64,000 bases of DNA from Burkholderiaceae bacterium (GTDB lineage: Bacteria > Pseudomonadota > Gammaproteobacteria > Burkholderiales > Burkholderiaceae_C), in assembly GCA_030654805.1 (NCBI GenBank), contig JAURWR010000011.1, forward strand, positions 1 through 64,000, given 5' to 3'. The position numbers and the translations under genes are program-made. Positions 10,522 to 19,187 of the stretch are shown here, piece after piece. A model generated the notes under the pieces. It was given only the letters and a program-made list of their open reading frames with translations, was not told the origin of the DNA and did no database searches. Position 1 is the first letter of the stretch; every line of letters begins with the position of its first letter.

Positions 10522-10530
10522 TGTGGACAA
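10522..10530 (-). promoter_or_regulatory. DnaA-box-like 9-mer upstream of dnaB
   Basis: On the minus strand the 9-mer TTGTCCACA matches the DnaA box TTATCCACA at eight of nine positions, 34 bases before the dnaB start. It partly overlaps a ten-base palindrome, ACAACGTTGT (10527-10536). Chance occurrence is possible. Confidence 0.3.
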
Positions 10531-10586
10531 CGTTGTGCAGATGCTGGGTAAATGCTGGGGACGCGCGCCGGGGGGGCAATGAAATG

Positions 10587-10611
10587 AAAAAGGCCGGCAG
10601 AGCCGGCCTTT
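10587..10611 (-). terminator. Terminator of the rpsF-priB-rpsR-rplI operon
   Basis: Ten-base-pair stem with a three-base loop (arms 10589-10598 and 10602-10611), followed on the minus strand by a T-run from the complement of 10587-10591. It lies 24 bases after the rplI stop and before dnaB. Confidence 0.85.
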
Positions 10612-10635
10612 CGAAGCGCGTGAAGCAGGCGGGTG

Positions 10636-11088
10636 TCAGGCGGTTTCGCCCACCACCACGACCTTGACTTCGACCACGACATCGGTGTGCGGGGAGACCG
10701 ACACGGCGTGCTCGCCAACCGTCTTCAACGGGCCATTCGGCAAGCGAACCTGCGACTTGACCACCTTGAAATCGATGCGTGTCAGCGCTTCGGCGATGTC
10801 GTTGTTGGTGACCGAGCCGAACAAACGCCCGTCAACACCGGCCTTTTGCGTGATGTGAACGGTGCGACCGCTCATCTTCTCGCCCAGAGCCTGTGCCGCT
10901 GCCAACTTGTCGGCAGCCGCCTTTTCGAGTTCGGCGCGCTTGAGCTCGAATTCCTTGATCGCCATCGCGGTCGCACGGCGTGCGGCGCGGGTAGGGATCA
11001 GGAAGTTGCGGGCATAGCCGGCCTTGACATTGACGACATCACCGAGGTCGCCCAGGTTCGCCACTTTTTCCAGCAGGATGATTTGCAT
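10636..11088 (-). CDS. rplI: 50S ribosomal protein L9
   Basis: Large-subunit protein with two globular domains joined by a long helix; it binds 23S rRNA near the L1 stalk base. The 150 residues match the family. The N-terminal domain shows [22 protein letters not shown] and [17 protein letters not shown], then comes the connecting helix and the C-terminal domain with [16 protein letters not shown]. It is the last gene of the rpsF-priB-rpsR-rplI operon and is followed by a clear terminator. The ATG is 13 bases after the rpsR stop. Confidence 0.97.
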   Translation of the reverse strand: MQIILLEKVANLGDLGDVVNVKAGYARNFLIPTRAARRATAMAIKEFELKRAELEKAAADKLAAAQALGEKMSGRTVHITQKAGVDGRLFGSVTNNDIAEALTRIDFKVVKSQVRLPNGPLKTVGEHAVSVSPHTDVVVEVKVVVVGETA

Positions 11089-11101
11089 GATGTGGTGATC
11101 C

Positions 11102-11392
11102 TCAGACGCGGTGCTGATCGCTGTACGGCAGCATCGCCAAGAAACGCGCCCGCTTGATGCAGGTCGTCAGCTGACGTTGGAAGAACGCACGGGTTCCGGT
11201 CAGGCGGGCCGGCGTGATCTTGCCGTTCTCGCCGATGAAGTCGCGCAGTGTCTCGACGTCCTTGTAGTCGATCTCGGTCACACCGGTGACGGTGAAACGG
11301 CAGAAGCGCTTGCGGCGGAACAGCAGCGATTGCTGGTTGCGCTTCGGCTTGCGATCCTTGGAAAACTTACCTTTACCGCGTGGTGGTGGCAT
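11102..11392 (-). CDS. rpsR: 30S ribosomal protein S18
   Basis: Small-subunit platform protein that pairs with S6. It has 96 residues, somewhat longer than E. coli (75) because of a basic N-terminal extension ([20 protein letters not shown]). The core shows [33 protein letters not shown] and a C-terminal [15 protein letters not shown]. The longer N-terminus is common in betaproteobacteria as far as I recall. It lies between priB and rplI on the same strand. Confidence 0.96.
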   Translation of the reverse strand: MPPPRGKGKFSKDRKPKRNQQSLLFRRKRFCRFTVTGVTEIDYKDVETLRDFIGENGKITPARLTGTRAFFQRQLTTCIKRARFLAMLPYSDQHRV

Positions 11393-11438
11393 ATCAAACC
11401 TCTGTCAAATTCAATTCAGATCGGGACCGTTCGGACCG

Positions 11439-11720
11439 TCAGTCCAGTTCGGTCACATGGAACACGACGCCTTTGCCGTTGCGCTGTGATCCCAGGAAGC
11501 CGGCAAAGCCGTGGGTGCTTCCGAGATCAATGCAGCTCAACGCCTTCGTGATGTCGCCCACCGCACGCGCCTTGATTTCCATCGAAACCTGGCGCGGCAT
11601 ACCGTTTTGCGTCACTTGCGATTCGTGCCTGAGGCTCAAATCGAGTGCCGGCAACCCGGCGGGGGTGTAGCGCAGAGCGCCTCGCTCAACCACTGCTGCC
11701 GTCAGAACCAGTCTGTTCAT
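11439..11720 (-). CDS. priB: Primosomal replication protein PriB
   Basis: Small single-stranded DNA-binding OB-fold protein that helps PriA reload DnaB at stalled forks. It has 93 residues (E. coli 104). It shows NRLVLTAAVVERGALRYTPAG at the start and LRHESQVTQNG, with a C-terminal GFLGSQRNGKGVVFHVTELD. Its position between rpsF and rpsR is the classical one. The neighbouring dnaB helicase gene is its functional partner. Confidence 0.93.
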   Translation of the reverse strand: MNRLVLTAAVVERGALRYTPAGLPALDLSLRHESQVTQNGMPRQVSMEIKARAVGDITKALSCIDLGSTHGFAGFLGSQRNGKGVVFHVTELD

Positions 11721-11757
11721 CGGGCGGATCCGGTCAAGCCGACATCACTCAGACAAC

Positions 11758-12117
11758 TCAGGCAGCGGACTCCTGCGGTGCGCGACGGTCTTCACGGTCG
11801 CTGGTCTTCATCATCACCGAAGGTGCCGTCTCGGCCTTGCTCTTCAGCACAGTCAGGTGGCGCAACACGGCGTCGTTGAAGCGGAAGCCGGTTTCCAACT
11901 CAGCCAGAACTTCCTTGCTGCATTCGATGTTGATGCACAGGTAGTGGGCCTTGGCCAGCTTCTGGATCATGTAGGCCATCTGGCGACGTCCCCAGTCCTC
12001 GACCCGGTGAACCATGCCGCCGCCGGCGGTGATCACCCCTTTGTAGCGTTCCAGCATGGCCGGAACCTGTTCGCTTTGATCCGGATGGATCAGCAGCACG
12101 ATTTCATAGTGACGCAT
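11758..12117 (-). CDS. rpsF: 30S ribosomal protein S6
   Basis: Small-subunit protein that binds the central 16S rRNA domain with S18. It has 119 residues. The N-terminus [21 protein letters not shown] and the stretch [23 protein letters not shown] are typical. The open frame extends further upstream, but the ATG at 12117 starts the family N-terminus and has GGAG at good spacing. The C-terminal tail is charged, as usual. It is the first gene of the rpsF-priB-rpsR-rplI operon. Confidence 0.97.
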   Translation of the reverse strand: MRHYEIVLLIHPDQSEQVPAMLERYKGVITAGGGMVHRVEDWGRRQMAYMIQKLAKAHYLCINIECSKEVLAELETGFRFNDAVLRHLTVLKSKAETAPSVMMKTSDREDRRAPQESAA

Positions 12118-12190
12118 TGAATCTCCGTGTGAATTCCGAAAGTGGAAGCCACCCCGAGCGTCGACCTGGGTGTGGCAAGGCAAGCCCGCG

Positions 12191-12196
12191 AGTATA
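12191..12196 (-). promoter_or_regulatory. Possible -10 element for the rpsF operon
   Basis: On the minus strand TATACT lies about 74 bases before rpsF. I see no convincing -35 element at 16-18 bases, so this is weak. Confidence 0.3.
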
Positions 12197-12270
12197 TCCC
12201 GTCGGCCCCATACCCGGTAGCCATTTCTTGCGACTCGGCCAATCACGGCGAGGCAAGGCCAACGCCACCC

Positions 12271-14352
12271 TCAGTCGGCCTTCGGAATCCTCAGATTGCG
12301 CGTGAACGCGCGCGATTCGGCTCGTGGCCTGGGCGTCAGCAGGCTGACCACCACGAGAACAATGGCGCCCAAACTCATGCCAAAGACCCCCGCCGAGATC
12401 GGAGAAATACCGAACCAAAGCGCTGGCGGGCTGGTGACCCCGAACAGGCTCCGCATCCAGGGTTCGTTCTGCACCATGTAATAGATCGTGATCGCCAGCC
12501 CCGCCACCATGCCGGCCAGCGCGCCCGGCTGGTTGGCACGGCTCCAGAACACCCCGAGCACCAAGGCCGGGAAGAACGCAGCCGCCGCCAATGAAAACGC
12601 GGCAGACACCAGAAAGACGATGTCGGCGGGCCGCTGCGCAGCAACTGCGGCCGCACCCAGCGCCACCGCGAGCAGCGTGACCTTGGACAAGGCGACCCGA
12701 CGCGCCGCCGAAGCCCCGGGGTTGATCATCTTGAAGTAGCAGTCGTGCGACAGCGCGTTGGCAATCGTCAGCAGCAGCCCGTCGGCGGTGGACAGCGCGG
12801 CGGCCAGTCCGCCGGCTGCCACCATGCCGGAGATCACATAGGGCAGCCCGGCGATCTCGGGCGTCGCCAGCACGACGATGTCGCCGCCGATGCGGATCTC
12901 GCCGAGCTGCAGGATGCCGTCCTTGTTGATGTCGATGACCGACAGCAGCGACGGATCGACGCGCGACCAGGTCGACATCCAGGCCGGCAGCTGATCGAAA
13001 CGGGTGCCGACCAGCACGTTGAAGACCTCGTACTTGACCATCACCGCGAGCGCCGGCACGGTCATGTAGAGCAGGAAGATGAAGAACAGCGCCCAGGTGA
13101 CCGAACGACGCGCCTCGCGCACCGACGGGGTGGTGTAGCAGCGCGCCAGGATGTGTGGCAGGCCCGCCGTGCCGACCATCAGGCACAGCACCAGTGCCAG
13201 GAAATTCATGCGCGACAGGCCAAAAATCTCGCGCTCGTGCTCGGTGCCGTGCGGATCGCCAGCGAACTGCTGGCCGTGCGGCGGCATGCCCGCCAGCGGA
13301 CGCGCCCGCGCCTCGTTGGCGGCGACGGCACGGGTCCAGGCCTCGCGTGCAGCGGCCTCGGTCTTAGGCATGCGCAACAGCGCCTTCTCGGCCGCCTGGA
13401 TGTCGGCCAGCGGCGCGTTGTCGGCCTTCAACTTCTCGACCTGTCGGCGACCGGCCTCGCGTTCGGCGGCCAGCGCCTTCGGCACATCGACCAGCCGCGC
13501 TGCATAGTCTTGCGCACGCGCCTTGAAGGCGGCGATGACCTCCATCTCCTTCGGGTCGTTCAGCAGTTGCTGTTCGCGTTCGGTCACCTTCGCGAGCTGC
13601 GCACCGTAGACCAGTTGTGGGATCGGCACGCCGGTCTGCTTGACCGACAGCCACATCACCGGCACCAGAAACGCGATGATCAGGATGATGTACTGCGCCA
13701 CCTGCGTCCAGGTCACCGCGCGCATGCCGCCGAGGAACGAGCAGACCAGCACGCCGCCCAGCCCGAGGAAGATGCCGATCACGAAATCGACGCCGGTCAG
13801 GCGCGCGGTGATCAGCCCGACGCCGTAGATCTGCGCGACCAGGTAAACGAACGAACACAGCAAGGCCGCCAACACGCCGACCAACCGTGGCAGATTGCCG
13901 CCATAGCGTGCGCCGAGGAAATCAGGGATCGTGAACTGGCCGAACTTGCGCAGATAGGGCGCGATCAACAGCGCCACCAGGCAGTAGCCACCGGTCCAGC
14001 CGAGCACGAAGGCCAGCCCGCCATAGCCCTGCAAGTACAGCGTTCCGGCCAGACCGATGAACGACGCCGCCGACATCCAGTCGGCGGCGGTGGCCATCCC
14101 GTTGTAGAACGCCGGCACACGGCGCCCGGCCACGTAGTACTCGGTCGGGTCGGTGGTGCGGCTCAGGATGCCGATGCCTGCGTAAAGCAGCACGGTAGAC
14201 AACAGAAAGGTGACGCCGATCCAGTGCTTGGGCATGCCCATCCGCTCGAACATGGCAAGCGCCAGCACGAACACGATGAAGCTGGCGGTGTAAGCCAGGT
14301 AGATGCGATCGAGCCGGCGCCTGAACGGCACGCTGCCGAGCGGCTCAGCCAC
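12271..14352 (-). CDS. Large sodium:solute symporter (VC_2705-like), with a hydrophilic insertion and an EF-hand-like loop
   Basis: Inner-membrane secondary transporter of the SSS family, related to the acetate permease ActP, with 693 residues. Sodium-symporter motifs include AGRRVPAFYNGMATAADWMS near residue 75 and GGLAAALSTADGLLLTIANAL later on. Two features enlarge it. Residues about 250-378 form a hydrophilic Ala/Glu/Arg-rich stretch, probably helical. D474-I-N-K-D-G-I-L-Q-L-G-E485 follows the calcium-binding EF-hand loop pattern, placed between membrane segments. The substrate is unknown; acetate or another small carboxylate is a guess. No small DUF4212 partner gene lies next to it. The upstream neighbour rnhA starts on the same strand. 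Confidence 0.85.
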   Translation of the reverse strand: MAEPLGSVPFRRRLDRIYLAYTASFIVFVLALAMFERMGMPKHWIGVTFLLSTVLLYAGIGILSRTTDPTEYYVAGRRVPAFYNGMATAADWMSAASFIGLAGTLYLQGYGGLAFVLGWTGGYCLVALLIAPYLRKFGQFTIPDFLGARYGGNLPRLVGVLAALLCSFVYLVAQIYGVGLITARLTGVDFVIGIFLGLGGVLVCSFLGGMRAVTWTQVAQYIILIIAFLVPVMWLSVKQTGVPIPQLVYGAQLAKVTEREQQLLNDPKEMEVIAAFKARAQDYAARLVDVPKALAAEREAGRRQVEKLKADNAPLADIQAAEKALLRMPKTEAAAREAWTRAVAANEARARPLAGMPPHGQQFAGDPHGTEHEREIFGLSRMNFLALVLCLMVGTAGLPHILARCYTTPSVREARRSVTWALFFIFLLYMTVPALAVMVKYEVFNVLVGTRFDQLPAWMSTWSRVDPSLLSVIDINKDGILQLGEIRIGGDIVVLATPEIAGLPYVISGMVAAGGLAAALSTADGLLLTIANALSHDCYFKMINPGASAARRVALSKVTLLAVALGAAAVAAQRPADIVFLVSAAFSLAAAAFFPALVLGVFWSRANQPGALAGMVAGLAITIYYMVQNEPWMRSLFGVTSPPALWFGISPISAGVFGMSLGAIVLVVVSLLTPRPRAESRAFTRNLRIPKAD

Positions 14353-14354
14353 GA

Positions 14355-14816
14355 TCAGGCAGCGGCCTCCACACCGCGGTTGGCCAGCGCGTCGGCGCGC
14401 TCGTTGCCGGGGTCGCCCGAATGACCCTTGACCCAGCGCCAGTCCACGTGGTGCAGACTTCGCAGCGCGTCAAGCCGCTGCCACAGCTCCGCGTTCTTGA
14501 CCGGCTTGCGATCGGCGGTCTTCCAGCCACGCTGCTTCCAGCCGTGGATCCATTCGGTGATGCCCTTGCGGACGTATTCGCTGTCGGTGTAGATCACCAC
14601 CGAGCAGGTCCGCTTGAGCGATGCCAGCGACTCGATCACCGCGGTCAATTCCATGCGGTTGTTGGTGGTCAGCAACTCGCCGCCGAACAGTTCCTTCTCG
14701 TGGCCCTCGGTCGCCAGCCACGCGCCCCAGCCACCCCGGCCCGGGTTGCCCTTGCAGGCACCGTCGGTGTAGATCGTCACCAGCGGGCGCTCTATCTTCC
14801 GTGCCGAGTCAGTCAT
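14355..14816 (-). CDS. rnhA: Ribonuclease HI
   Basis: Degrades RNA in RNA-DNA hybrids (R-loops, primers). About 153 residues. The four catalytic acidic residues are visible: D in [14 protein letters not shown] in [12 protein letters not shown] in [12 protein letters not shown], and D in [10 protein letters not shown], with the [10 protein letters not shown] histidine loop. An ATG at 14840 would add eight residues; I prefer 14816, which has a GGGTGG segment upstream and gives a typical length. It follows the methyltransferase gene closely on the same strand, as in E. coli where yafS and rnhA are neighbours. Confidence 0.95.
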   Translation of the reverse strand: MTDSARKIERPLVTIYTDGACKGNPGRGGWGAWLATEGHEKELFGGELLTTNNRMELTAVIESLASLKRTCSVVIYTDSEYVRKGITEWIHGWKQRGWKTADRKPVKNAELWQRLDALRSLHHVDWRWVKGHSGDPGNERADALANRGVEAAA

Positions 14817-14848
14817 CGCACGCCACCCGACTGTGTTCATTCATGCCA

Positions 14849-15694
14849 TCAATCATGTTCGATCATCTCTCTTGTCCAGCGCGACGCCTCCCGGTGGTGC
14901 GGCAGCTGCTGCGTCACCACGGCCGGTGAGGCGTGGGCCTTCAGGCGCTGATCACGCACCAGCCCGACCAGCCGCATGCCGCGCACCCGCTTGACTGCAG
15001 TCAGCGCGTAGACCGCACCGAACACGGGCCACCAGCGACCGCCGGCGGGCTCCATCCACCCGAAGCGCGACAACCACTGGTCCGATCGCAGCGGCGGCCG
15101 GTAGCAACCGAATCGTCCGGTCTCGACCTCGAAGCTGAGCAGCCGCAACCAGTCGCGCAGGCGGCGGTAGGCGATGAGCTCGCGTTCGCGTGGCAGGAAC
15201 ATCGACTTGCCCCGCCCCAGGCCGAGGCGGCGCCTGGCAAACCCGGTCTGCTGGCGCATGCCCCACAGGCTGGTGGGGTTGAATCCGATGATGACGACCC
15301 GCCCCTCGGGCATCAGCACGCGTTCGACCTCGCGCAAGGTCAGGTGCGGGTCGCGAGCAAGTTCGAGCGCATGAGGCAGAACCACCAGGTCGAGGCTCTG
15401 ACTGTCAAAGGGCAAGGCATCGAAATCGCAATTCAGAGCGACCGCACGCTGACCAGGAATCTTGGCGTGCACGAGGCCGTCGGAGCGATGTGGTGTGTCT
15501 ACCGCCAGCCAGCGATGCGGCATGCGGTTGCCGCGCAAGGCATCGAGTTGAGGCAGGCCCAGTTGCAACGCATGAAAGCCGAACACATCGGCCACCGCTT
15601 CGTCGAGATGTCGCTGCTCCCACTCCAGCAAATAGGCGCCGGGCGGGGTCGCGAACCAGGCGCCCAAACTTATACTCGTCGCGGTTTCCGTCAT
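14849..15694 (-). CDS. SAM-dependent methyltransferase (YafS-like)
   Basis: A class I methyltransferase-like protein of 281 residues with an unknown substrate. The later Rossmann motifs are seen as DALPFDSQSLDLVVLPHALE and LREVERVLMPEGRVVIIGFNP. The glycine-rich motif I is not obvious; LAVDTPHRSDG lies near its place. The region DWLRLLSFEV is typical of the family next to rnhA and gloB. The ATG at 15694 shares bases with the gloB start on the opposite strand. An in-frame TTG 33 bases further upstream would lie inside gloB and is less likely. The order mltD, gloB, methyltransferase, rnhA is also found in E. coli. Confidence 0.83.
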   Translation of the reverse strand: MTETATSISLGAWFATPPGAYLLEWEQRHLDEAVADVFGFHALQLGLPQLDALRGNRMPHRWLAVDTPHRSDGLVHAKIPGQRAVALNCDFDALPFDSQSLDLVVLPHALELARDPHLTLREVERVLMPEGRVVIIGFNPTSLWGMRQQTGFARRRLGLGRGKSMFLPRERELIAYRRLRDWLRLLSFEVETGRFGCYRPPLRSDQWLSRFGWMEPAGGRWWPVFGAVYALTAVKRVRGMRLVGLVRDQRLKAHASPAVVTQQLPHHREASRWTREMIEHD

Positions 15695-16481
15695 GAATTT
15701 AATCGCACTACCCGCGTTCGCCGACAACTACATCTGGCTGCTTCACGACGGCACAGATGCCGTCGTGATCGACCCCGGAGATTCTGCGCCGGTGCTTGCC
15801 GCACTCGATCGGCTGAAGCTCCGACTCGCATCGATTCTAGTGACGCACCATCACGACGATCATGTCGGCGGCGTCAAGGGCCTGCGGCCCCTCCTTCAGG
15901 GCCCCGTGTACGGCCCTGCCTTCGAAAACATCCCCGAGCCGTGCCTTCGCGTACGCGGCGGAAAAACGATCAGGGTGCTGGGTCTGGACTTCGATGTGAT
16001 CGACGTGCCCGGGCACACCTCGGGCCACATCGCGTACTTCCATCAATCAAAACCGCGACCTGATACACCCACCGAAGCACCGCTTCTCTTTTGCGGCGAC
16101 ACGCTGTTTTCCGGCGGTTGCGGGCGCCTGTTCGAAGGCACGCCCGAGCAGATGCACCATTCGCTGAGCGCGCTGGCGAAACTGCCGGGCGACACCCGCG
16201 TGTGCTGCGCCCACGAATACACGCTGGCCAACCTGAAGTTCGCCCACGCCATCGAGCCCGACAATGACGCACTCGATCGATACACCCGGTGGTGCGAACA
16301 ACAGCGCGCGGCCGGCCTGCCCACCCTCCCCGGCCGCATAGCCGAAGAGCGTGCCGTCAACCCGTTCCTGCGATGCGATGTACCTGCGGTGATCGATGCA
16401 GCGCTCAATCACGGCGCCCGCAGCGATCAGCCGGTCGATGTCTTCGCCGCGCTGCGACTGTGGAAGAACGAATTCCGATGA
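15693..16481 (+). CDS. gloB: Hydroxyacylglutathione hydrolase (glyoxalase II)
   Basis: Hydrolyses S-lactoylglutathione to lactate and glutathione, the second step of methylglyoxal removal. It has 262 residues in the metallo-beta-lactamase fold. The metal motif is T51-H-H-H-D-D-H57 (THxHxDH). GHTSGH follows further along, then FCGDTLFSGGCGRLFEGTPEQM and CAHEYTLANLKFA. The C-terminal substrate region includes NPFLRCD and FAALRLWKNEFR. The start ATG gives the family N-terminus MNLIALPAFADNYIW. A TATACT at 15671-15676 could be its -10 element. The stop overlaps the mltD start. Confidence 0.96.
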   Translation: MNLIALPAFADNYIWLLHDGTDAVVIDPGDSAPVLAALDRLKLRLASILVTHHHDDHVGGVKGLRPLLQGPVYGPAFENIPEPCLRVRGGKTIRVLGLDFDVIDVPGHTSGHIAYFHQSKPRPDTPTEAPLLFCGDTLFSGGCGRLFEGTPEQMHHSLSALAKLPGDTRVCCAHEYTLANLKFAHAIEPDNDALDRYTRWCEQQRAAGLPTLPGRIAEERAVNPFLRCDVPAVIDAALNHGARSDQPVDVFAALRLWKNEFR

Positions 16482-18136
16482 CTTCCTTGACATTGCTCCC
16501 ACCCGCCCTGCGCAGGCCGACGCTTTGCCTCACGCTGATGCTCGCCACGTGGTGGATTGGTTCAGGCTGCGCAACGCACGCCACGGGCCCCGCATCGACC
16601 ACGACAGGCGGGTCCTCGATCGGCGTGACGACACCGGCAACACCTCCTGCACATGCGGAACCCGCAACGCGCCAAGCCGCAGCTCAAACCAGCTCGACCG
16701 ATGAGCTGCCGCCAGCGGCGGCTCCGGTCGACCCGATGCGTCCCGACGTCAGCGTGAACCTCGACGATGCGGCTGCCCAGACCGACCTGTGGGCGCGGGT
16801 TCGGCGCGGGTTCAGGATGTTCGACCTCGAAGGCGAACTCGTGCGCGACAAGGAGCAGTGGTACGCGAGCCGGCCCGACTACGTCAACCGCATGACCACC
16901 CGTGGCAGCCGCTATCTGTTCCACATCGTCGAGGAACTCGAATCCCGCAACATGCCCACCGAGCTGGCGCTGCTGCCCTTCATCGAAAGCGCGTTCAATC
17001 CGCAGGCCATGTCGTCGGCCAAAGCATCTGGCATGTGGCAGTTCATGCCTGCCACCGGACGCGACTTTGCACTCAAGCAGAACATCTTCCGCGATGACCG
17101 GCGCGATGTGCTGGCCTCGACCCGCGCCGCGCTGGATTACCTGCGGCGCCTGTACGGCATGTTCGGTGACTGGCACCTGGCGCTGGCTGCCTACAACTGG
17201 GGCGAAGGCAATGTGCAGCGGGCCATCGCCCGCAATGAGAAGGCCGGTCTGCCGACCGACTACCTGAGCTTGAAGATGCCCGAGGAGACTCGGAGCTACG
17301 TGCCCAAGCTGCAGGCGGTCAAGAACATCGTCTCGAAGCCGGAGTCCTTCGCGCTGGCGTTGCCCGCGCTGGCGAACCACCCGTACTTTCTCGGCGTGCC
17401 GATCCAGCGCGACATCGACGTCGACCTGGCTGCGCGCCTGGCCGGCATGTCGCTCGACGACTTCCAGACGCTGAACCCGCAGATGAACAAGCCGGTGATC
17501 CTGGCCGCCGGCACACCGCAGGTTCTGCTGCCCTACGACAACGCGAGTGCCTTCGTGCGCAAGCTCTCGGAGCACCGCGCGCCGCTGGCGACCTGGACCG
17601 CCTGGGTGGCTCCCACGACAATGCGGCCCGCCGATGCCGCACGCCAGGTCGGCATGAGCGAATCACGGTTGCGTGAAGTCAACCTCATCCCGCCGCGCAT
17701 GCTGGTCAAGGCTGGATCGACCTTGCTGGTCCCTCGCAACGAGCAGCGCCACACCGACGTGGCCGGCCATGTCGCCGACAACGCGACGATGTTGCTGGCG
17801 CCCGACGTGCCGCCCCTGCGCCGCGTGGTTCTGAAAGCAGGCAAGGCCGATTCGGTGGCGAGCATCGCGAGGCGCTATCGAGTCGGCGCGGCACAGGTAG
17901 CCCAATGGAACGACGTGGGCACCGGTGCGCGCTTCAAGCCCGGCGCGACCATCGTTGTCTACGAAGCGAAGCGCAAGGCCGCTTCCACCCGCGTGGCAGC
18001 AGCCGGCAAGGCAAAGAAACCTGTTTCGATGGCTGCTGCGGCCGGAAGAAAAGCAGTCACCAGAATCGCGCAGAAGAAGGCGTCGACCACCGTCCCAGCC
18101 GCGACCCGCAAGTCCGTGCGGCTGGCCGCCAAGTGA
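16478..18136 (+). CDS. mltD: Membrane-bound lytic murein transglycosylase D with LysM repeats
   Basis: Cleaves peptidoglycan glycan strands with formation of anhydromuropeptides, in the periplasm or at the outer membrane. It has 552 residues. The start ATG at 16478 overlaps the gloB stop (ATGA), which suggests coupling. A hydrophobic leader ends at a possible lipid-anchored C31 (IGSGC, a weak lipobox). The SLT domain carries catalytic E170 in LPFIESAFNP, then SGMWQFMPATGRDF and LALAAYNWGEGNVQRAI. LysM-like repeats follow: NPQMNKPVILAAGTPQVLLP, LREVNLIPPRMLVKAGSTLLVP, and a last one with VASIARRYRVGAAQVAQWN. The final 55 residues are Lys/Arg/Ala-rich, which is unusual and could bind wall polymers or nucleic acid. 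Confidence 0.93.
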   Translation: MTSLTLLPPALRRPTLCLTLMLATWWIGSGCATHATGPASTTTGGSSIGVTTPATPPAHAEPATRQAAAQTSSTDELPPAAAPVDPMRPDVSVNLDDAAAQTDLWARVRRGFRMFDLEGELVRDKEQWYASRPDYVNRMTTRGSRYLFHIVEELESRNMPTELALLPFIESAFNPQAMSSAKASGMWQFMPATGRDFALKQNIFRDDRRDVLASTRAALDYLRRLYGMFGDWHLALAAYNWGEGNVQRAIARNEKAGLPTDYLSLKMPEETRSYVPKLQAVKNIVSKPESFALALPALANHPYFLGVPIQRDIDVDLAARLAGMSLDDFQTLNPQMNKPVILAAGTPQVLLPYDNASAFVRKLSEHRAPLATWTAWVAPTTMRPADAARQVGMSESRLREVNLIPPRMLVKAGSTLLVPRNEQRHTDVAGHVADNATMLLAPDVPPLRRVVLKAGKADSVASIARRYRVGAAQVAQWNDVGTGARFKPGATIVVYEAKRKAASTRVAAAGKAKKPVSMAAAAGRKAVTRIAQKKASTTVPAATRKSVRLAAK

Positions 18137-18535
18137 TCAGGCGCCTGAAAACAGCACCGCCACGTTGACGGCCAGCGCCGCAATCCACACCAGACTGCGC
18201 AGCCCGGCGCGATCCAGCAGGTAGAACGCCACGTAGGCGCAGCGAAGAAGGATGAAACTCACCGCCAGCAAGTCGACGCGGTTTTGAGGCACACCGATCT
18301 GCTGGGCCCACAGCAGCGCACCGATGAAGAACGGCAACGCCTCGAAGCAGTTGGCCTGCGCGGCGTTGGCACGCAGGCGCCAGCCGTTCTGGCGAGCCAG
18401 CCATTCGCGCGGGTGGCTGTTGTCGTAGCCGCCTTCCGAAGCCGGCTTGGAGAACGTGCCCCACTTGGCGATGCCCGCACACGCGATCGGCATCAAGGCG
18501 GCGATCAGGATGCACCAGGTGCTGATGTTGCTCAT
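18137..18535 (-). CDS. MAPEG-family membrane protein
   Basis: A 132-residue inner-membrane protein with four hydrophobic segments. The family signature is in RLRANAAQANCFEALPFFIGALL, which contains the glutathione-binding Arg and Glu-Pro pattern of the MAPEG (microsomal glutathione transferase-like) group. Enzymatic activity is not certain, since bacterial members are poorly studied. It lies 25 bases downstream of recR on the same strand. Its stop codon directly abuts the mltD stop on the other strand, with no bases between. Confidence 0.85.
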   Translation of the reverse strand: MSNISTWCILIAALMPIACAGIAKWGTFSKPASEGGYDNSHPREWLARQNGWRLRANAAQANCFEALPFFIGALLWAQQIGVPQNRVDLLAVSFILLRCAYVAFYLLDRAGLRSLVWIAALAVNVAVLFSGA

Positions 18536-18560
18536 GGCGTGTTCACTGGCTGAAAGGTCT

Positions 18561-19148
18561 TCAACGGCGATCGACCAGCGCGTGCGCGATGGTGCCCAGA
18601 TCGACGTACTCGAGTTCGCTGCCCACCGGCACGCCGCGCGACAGTCGGGTCACACGCAGGCTGCGGGCCTTCAGCGCCTCGCTGACCGCGTGCGCGGTCG
18701 CTTCGCCTTCGGCGGTGAAGTTGGTCGCGACGATCACTTCCTCGACCCCGCCTTCTGACGCACGATCCAGCAGCGCCTGCAAGCCGATGTCGTGCACGCC
18801 GATGCCGTCGAGCGGGCTCAAGCGCCCCATCAGCACGAAATAGAAACCGTCGTAGCTGCCGGTTCGCTCCATCGCGGCCTGGTCGGCCGGTGTCTCGACC
18901 ACGCACAGCAGCCGGGCATCGCGCTCGGTATCAGAGCAGATGCCGCAGACCTCACTTTCGGTGAAGGTGTGGCAGCGCACGCAATGTCGCACGTTCGCGA
19001 CCGCCGCCTGCAGCGACGCCGCCAGCCGCTGTGCGCCGGCGCGATCGTGCTGCAGCAGGTGCAGCGCCATGCGGCGCGCCGACTTTTCGCCGATGCCAGG
19101 CAGCCGACGCAAGGCATCGATCAGCGCTTCCAGTGCGGGTTCAGCCAC
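18561..19148 (-). CDS. recR: Recombination mediator RecR
   Basis: Forms the RecFOR clamp that loads RecA at gaps. It has 195 residues (E. coli 201). The helix-hairpin-helix is at the N-terminus ([20 protein letters not shown]). The zinc finger is [18 protein letters not shown]. The Toprim domain starts with [18 protein letters not shown] and includes [15 protein letters not shown] and [17 protein letters not shown]. The end has [19 protein letters not shown]. It is in the dnaX-ybaB-recR operon order common to proteobacteria. Confidence 0.97.
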   Translation of the reverse strand: MAEPALEALIDALRRLPGIGEKSARRMALHLLQHDRAGAQRLAASLQAAVANVRHCVRCHTFTESEVCGICSDTERDARLLCVVETPADQAAMERTGSYDGFYFVLMGRLSPLDGIGVHDIGLQALLDRASEGGVEEVIVATNFTAEGEATAHAVSEALKARSLRVTRLSRGVPVGSELEYVDLGTIAHALVDRR

Positions 19149-19187
19149 GAGACGTCAGAACCTGCGACGACACGCTCATGGCATCGC

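Noticed and set aside
12745-14424. A 559-codon plus-strand open frame opposite the symporter
   Set aside because: Shadow frame, no hydrophobic segments or motifs, while the minus strand encodes a clear membrane transporter.
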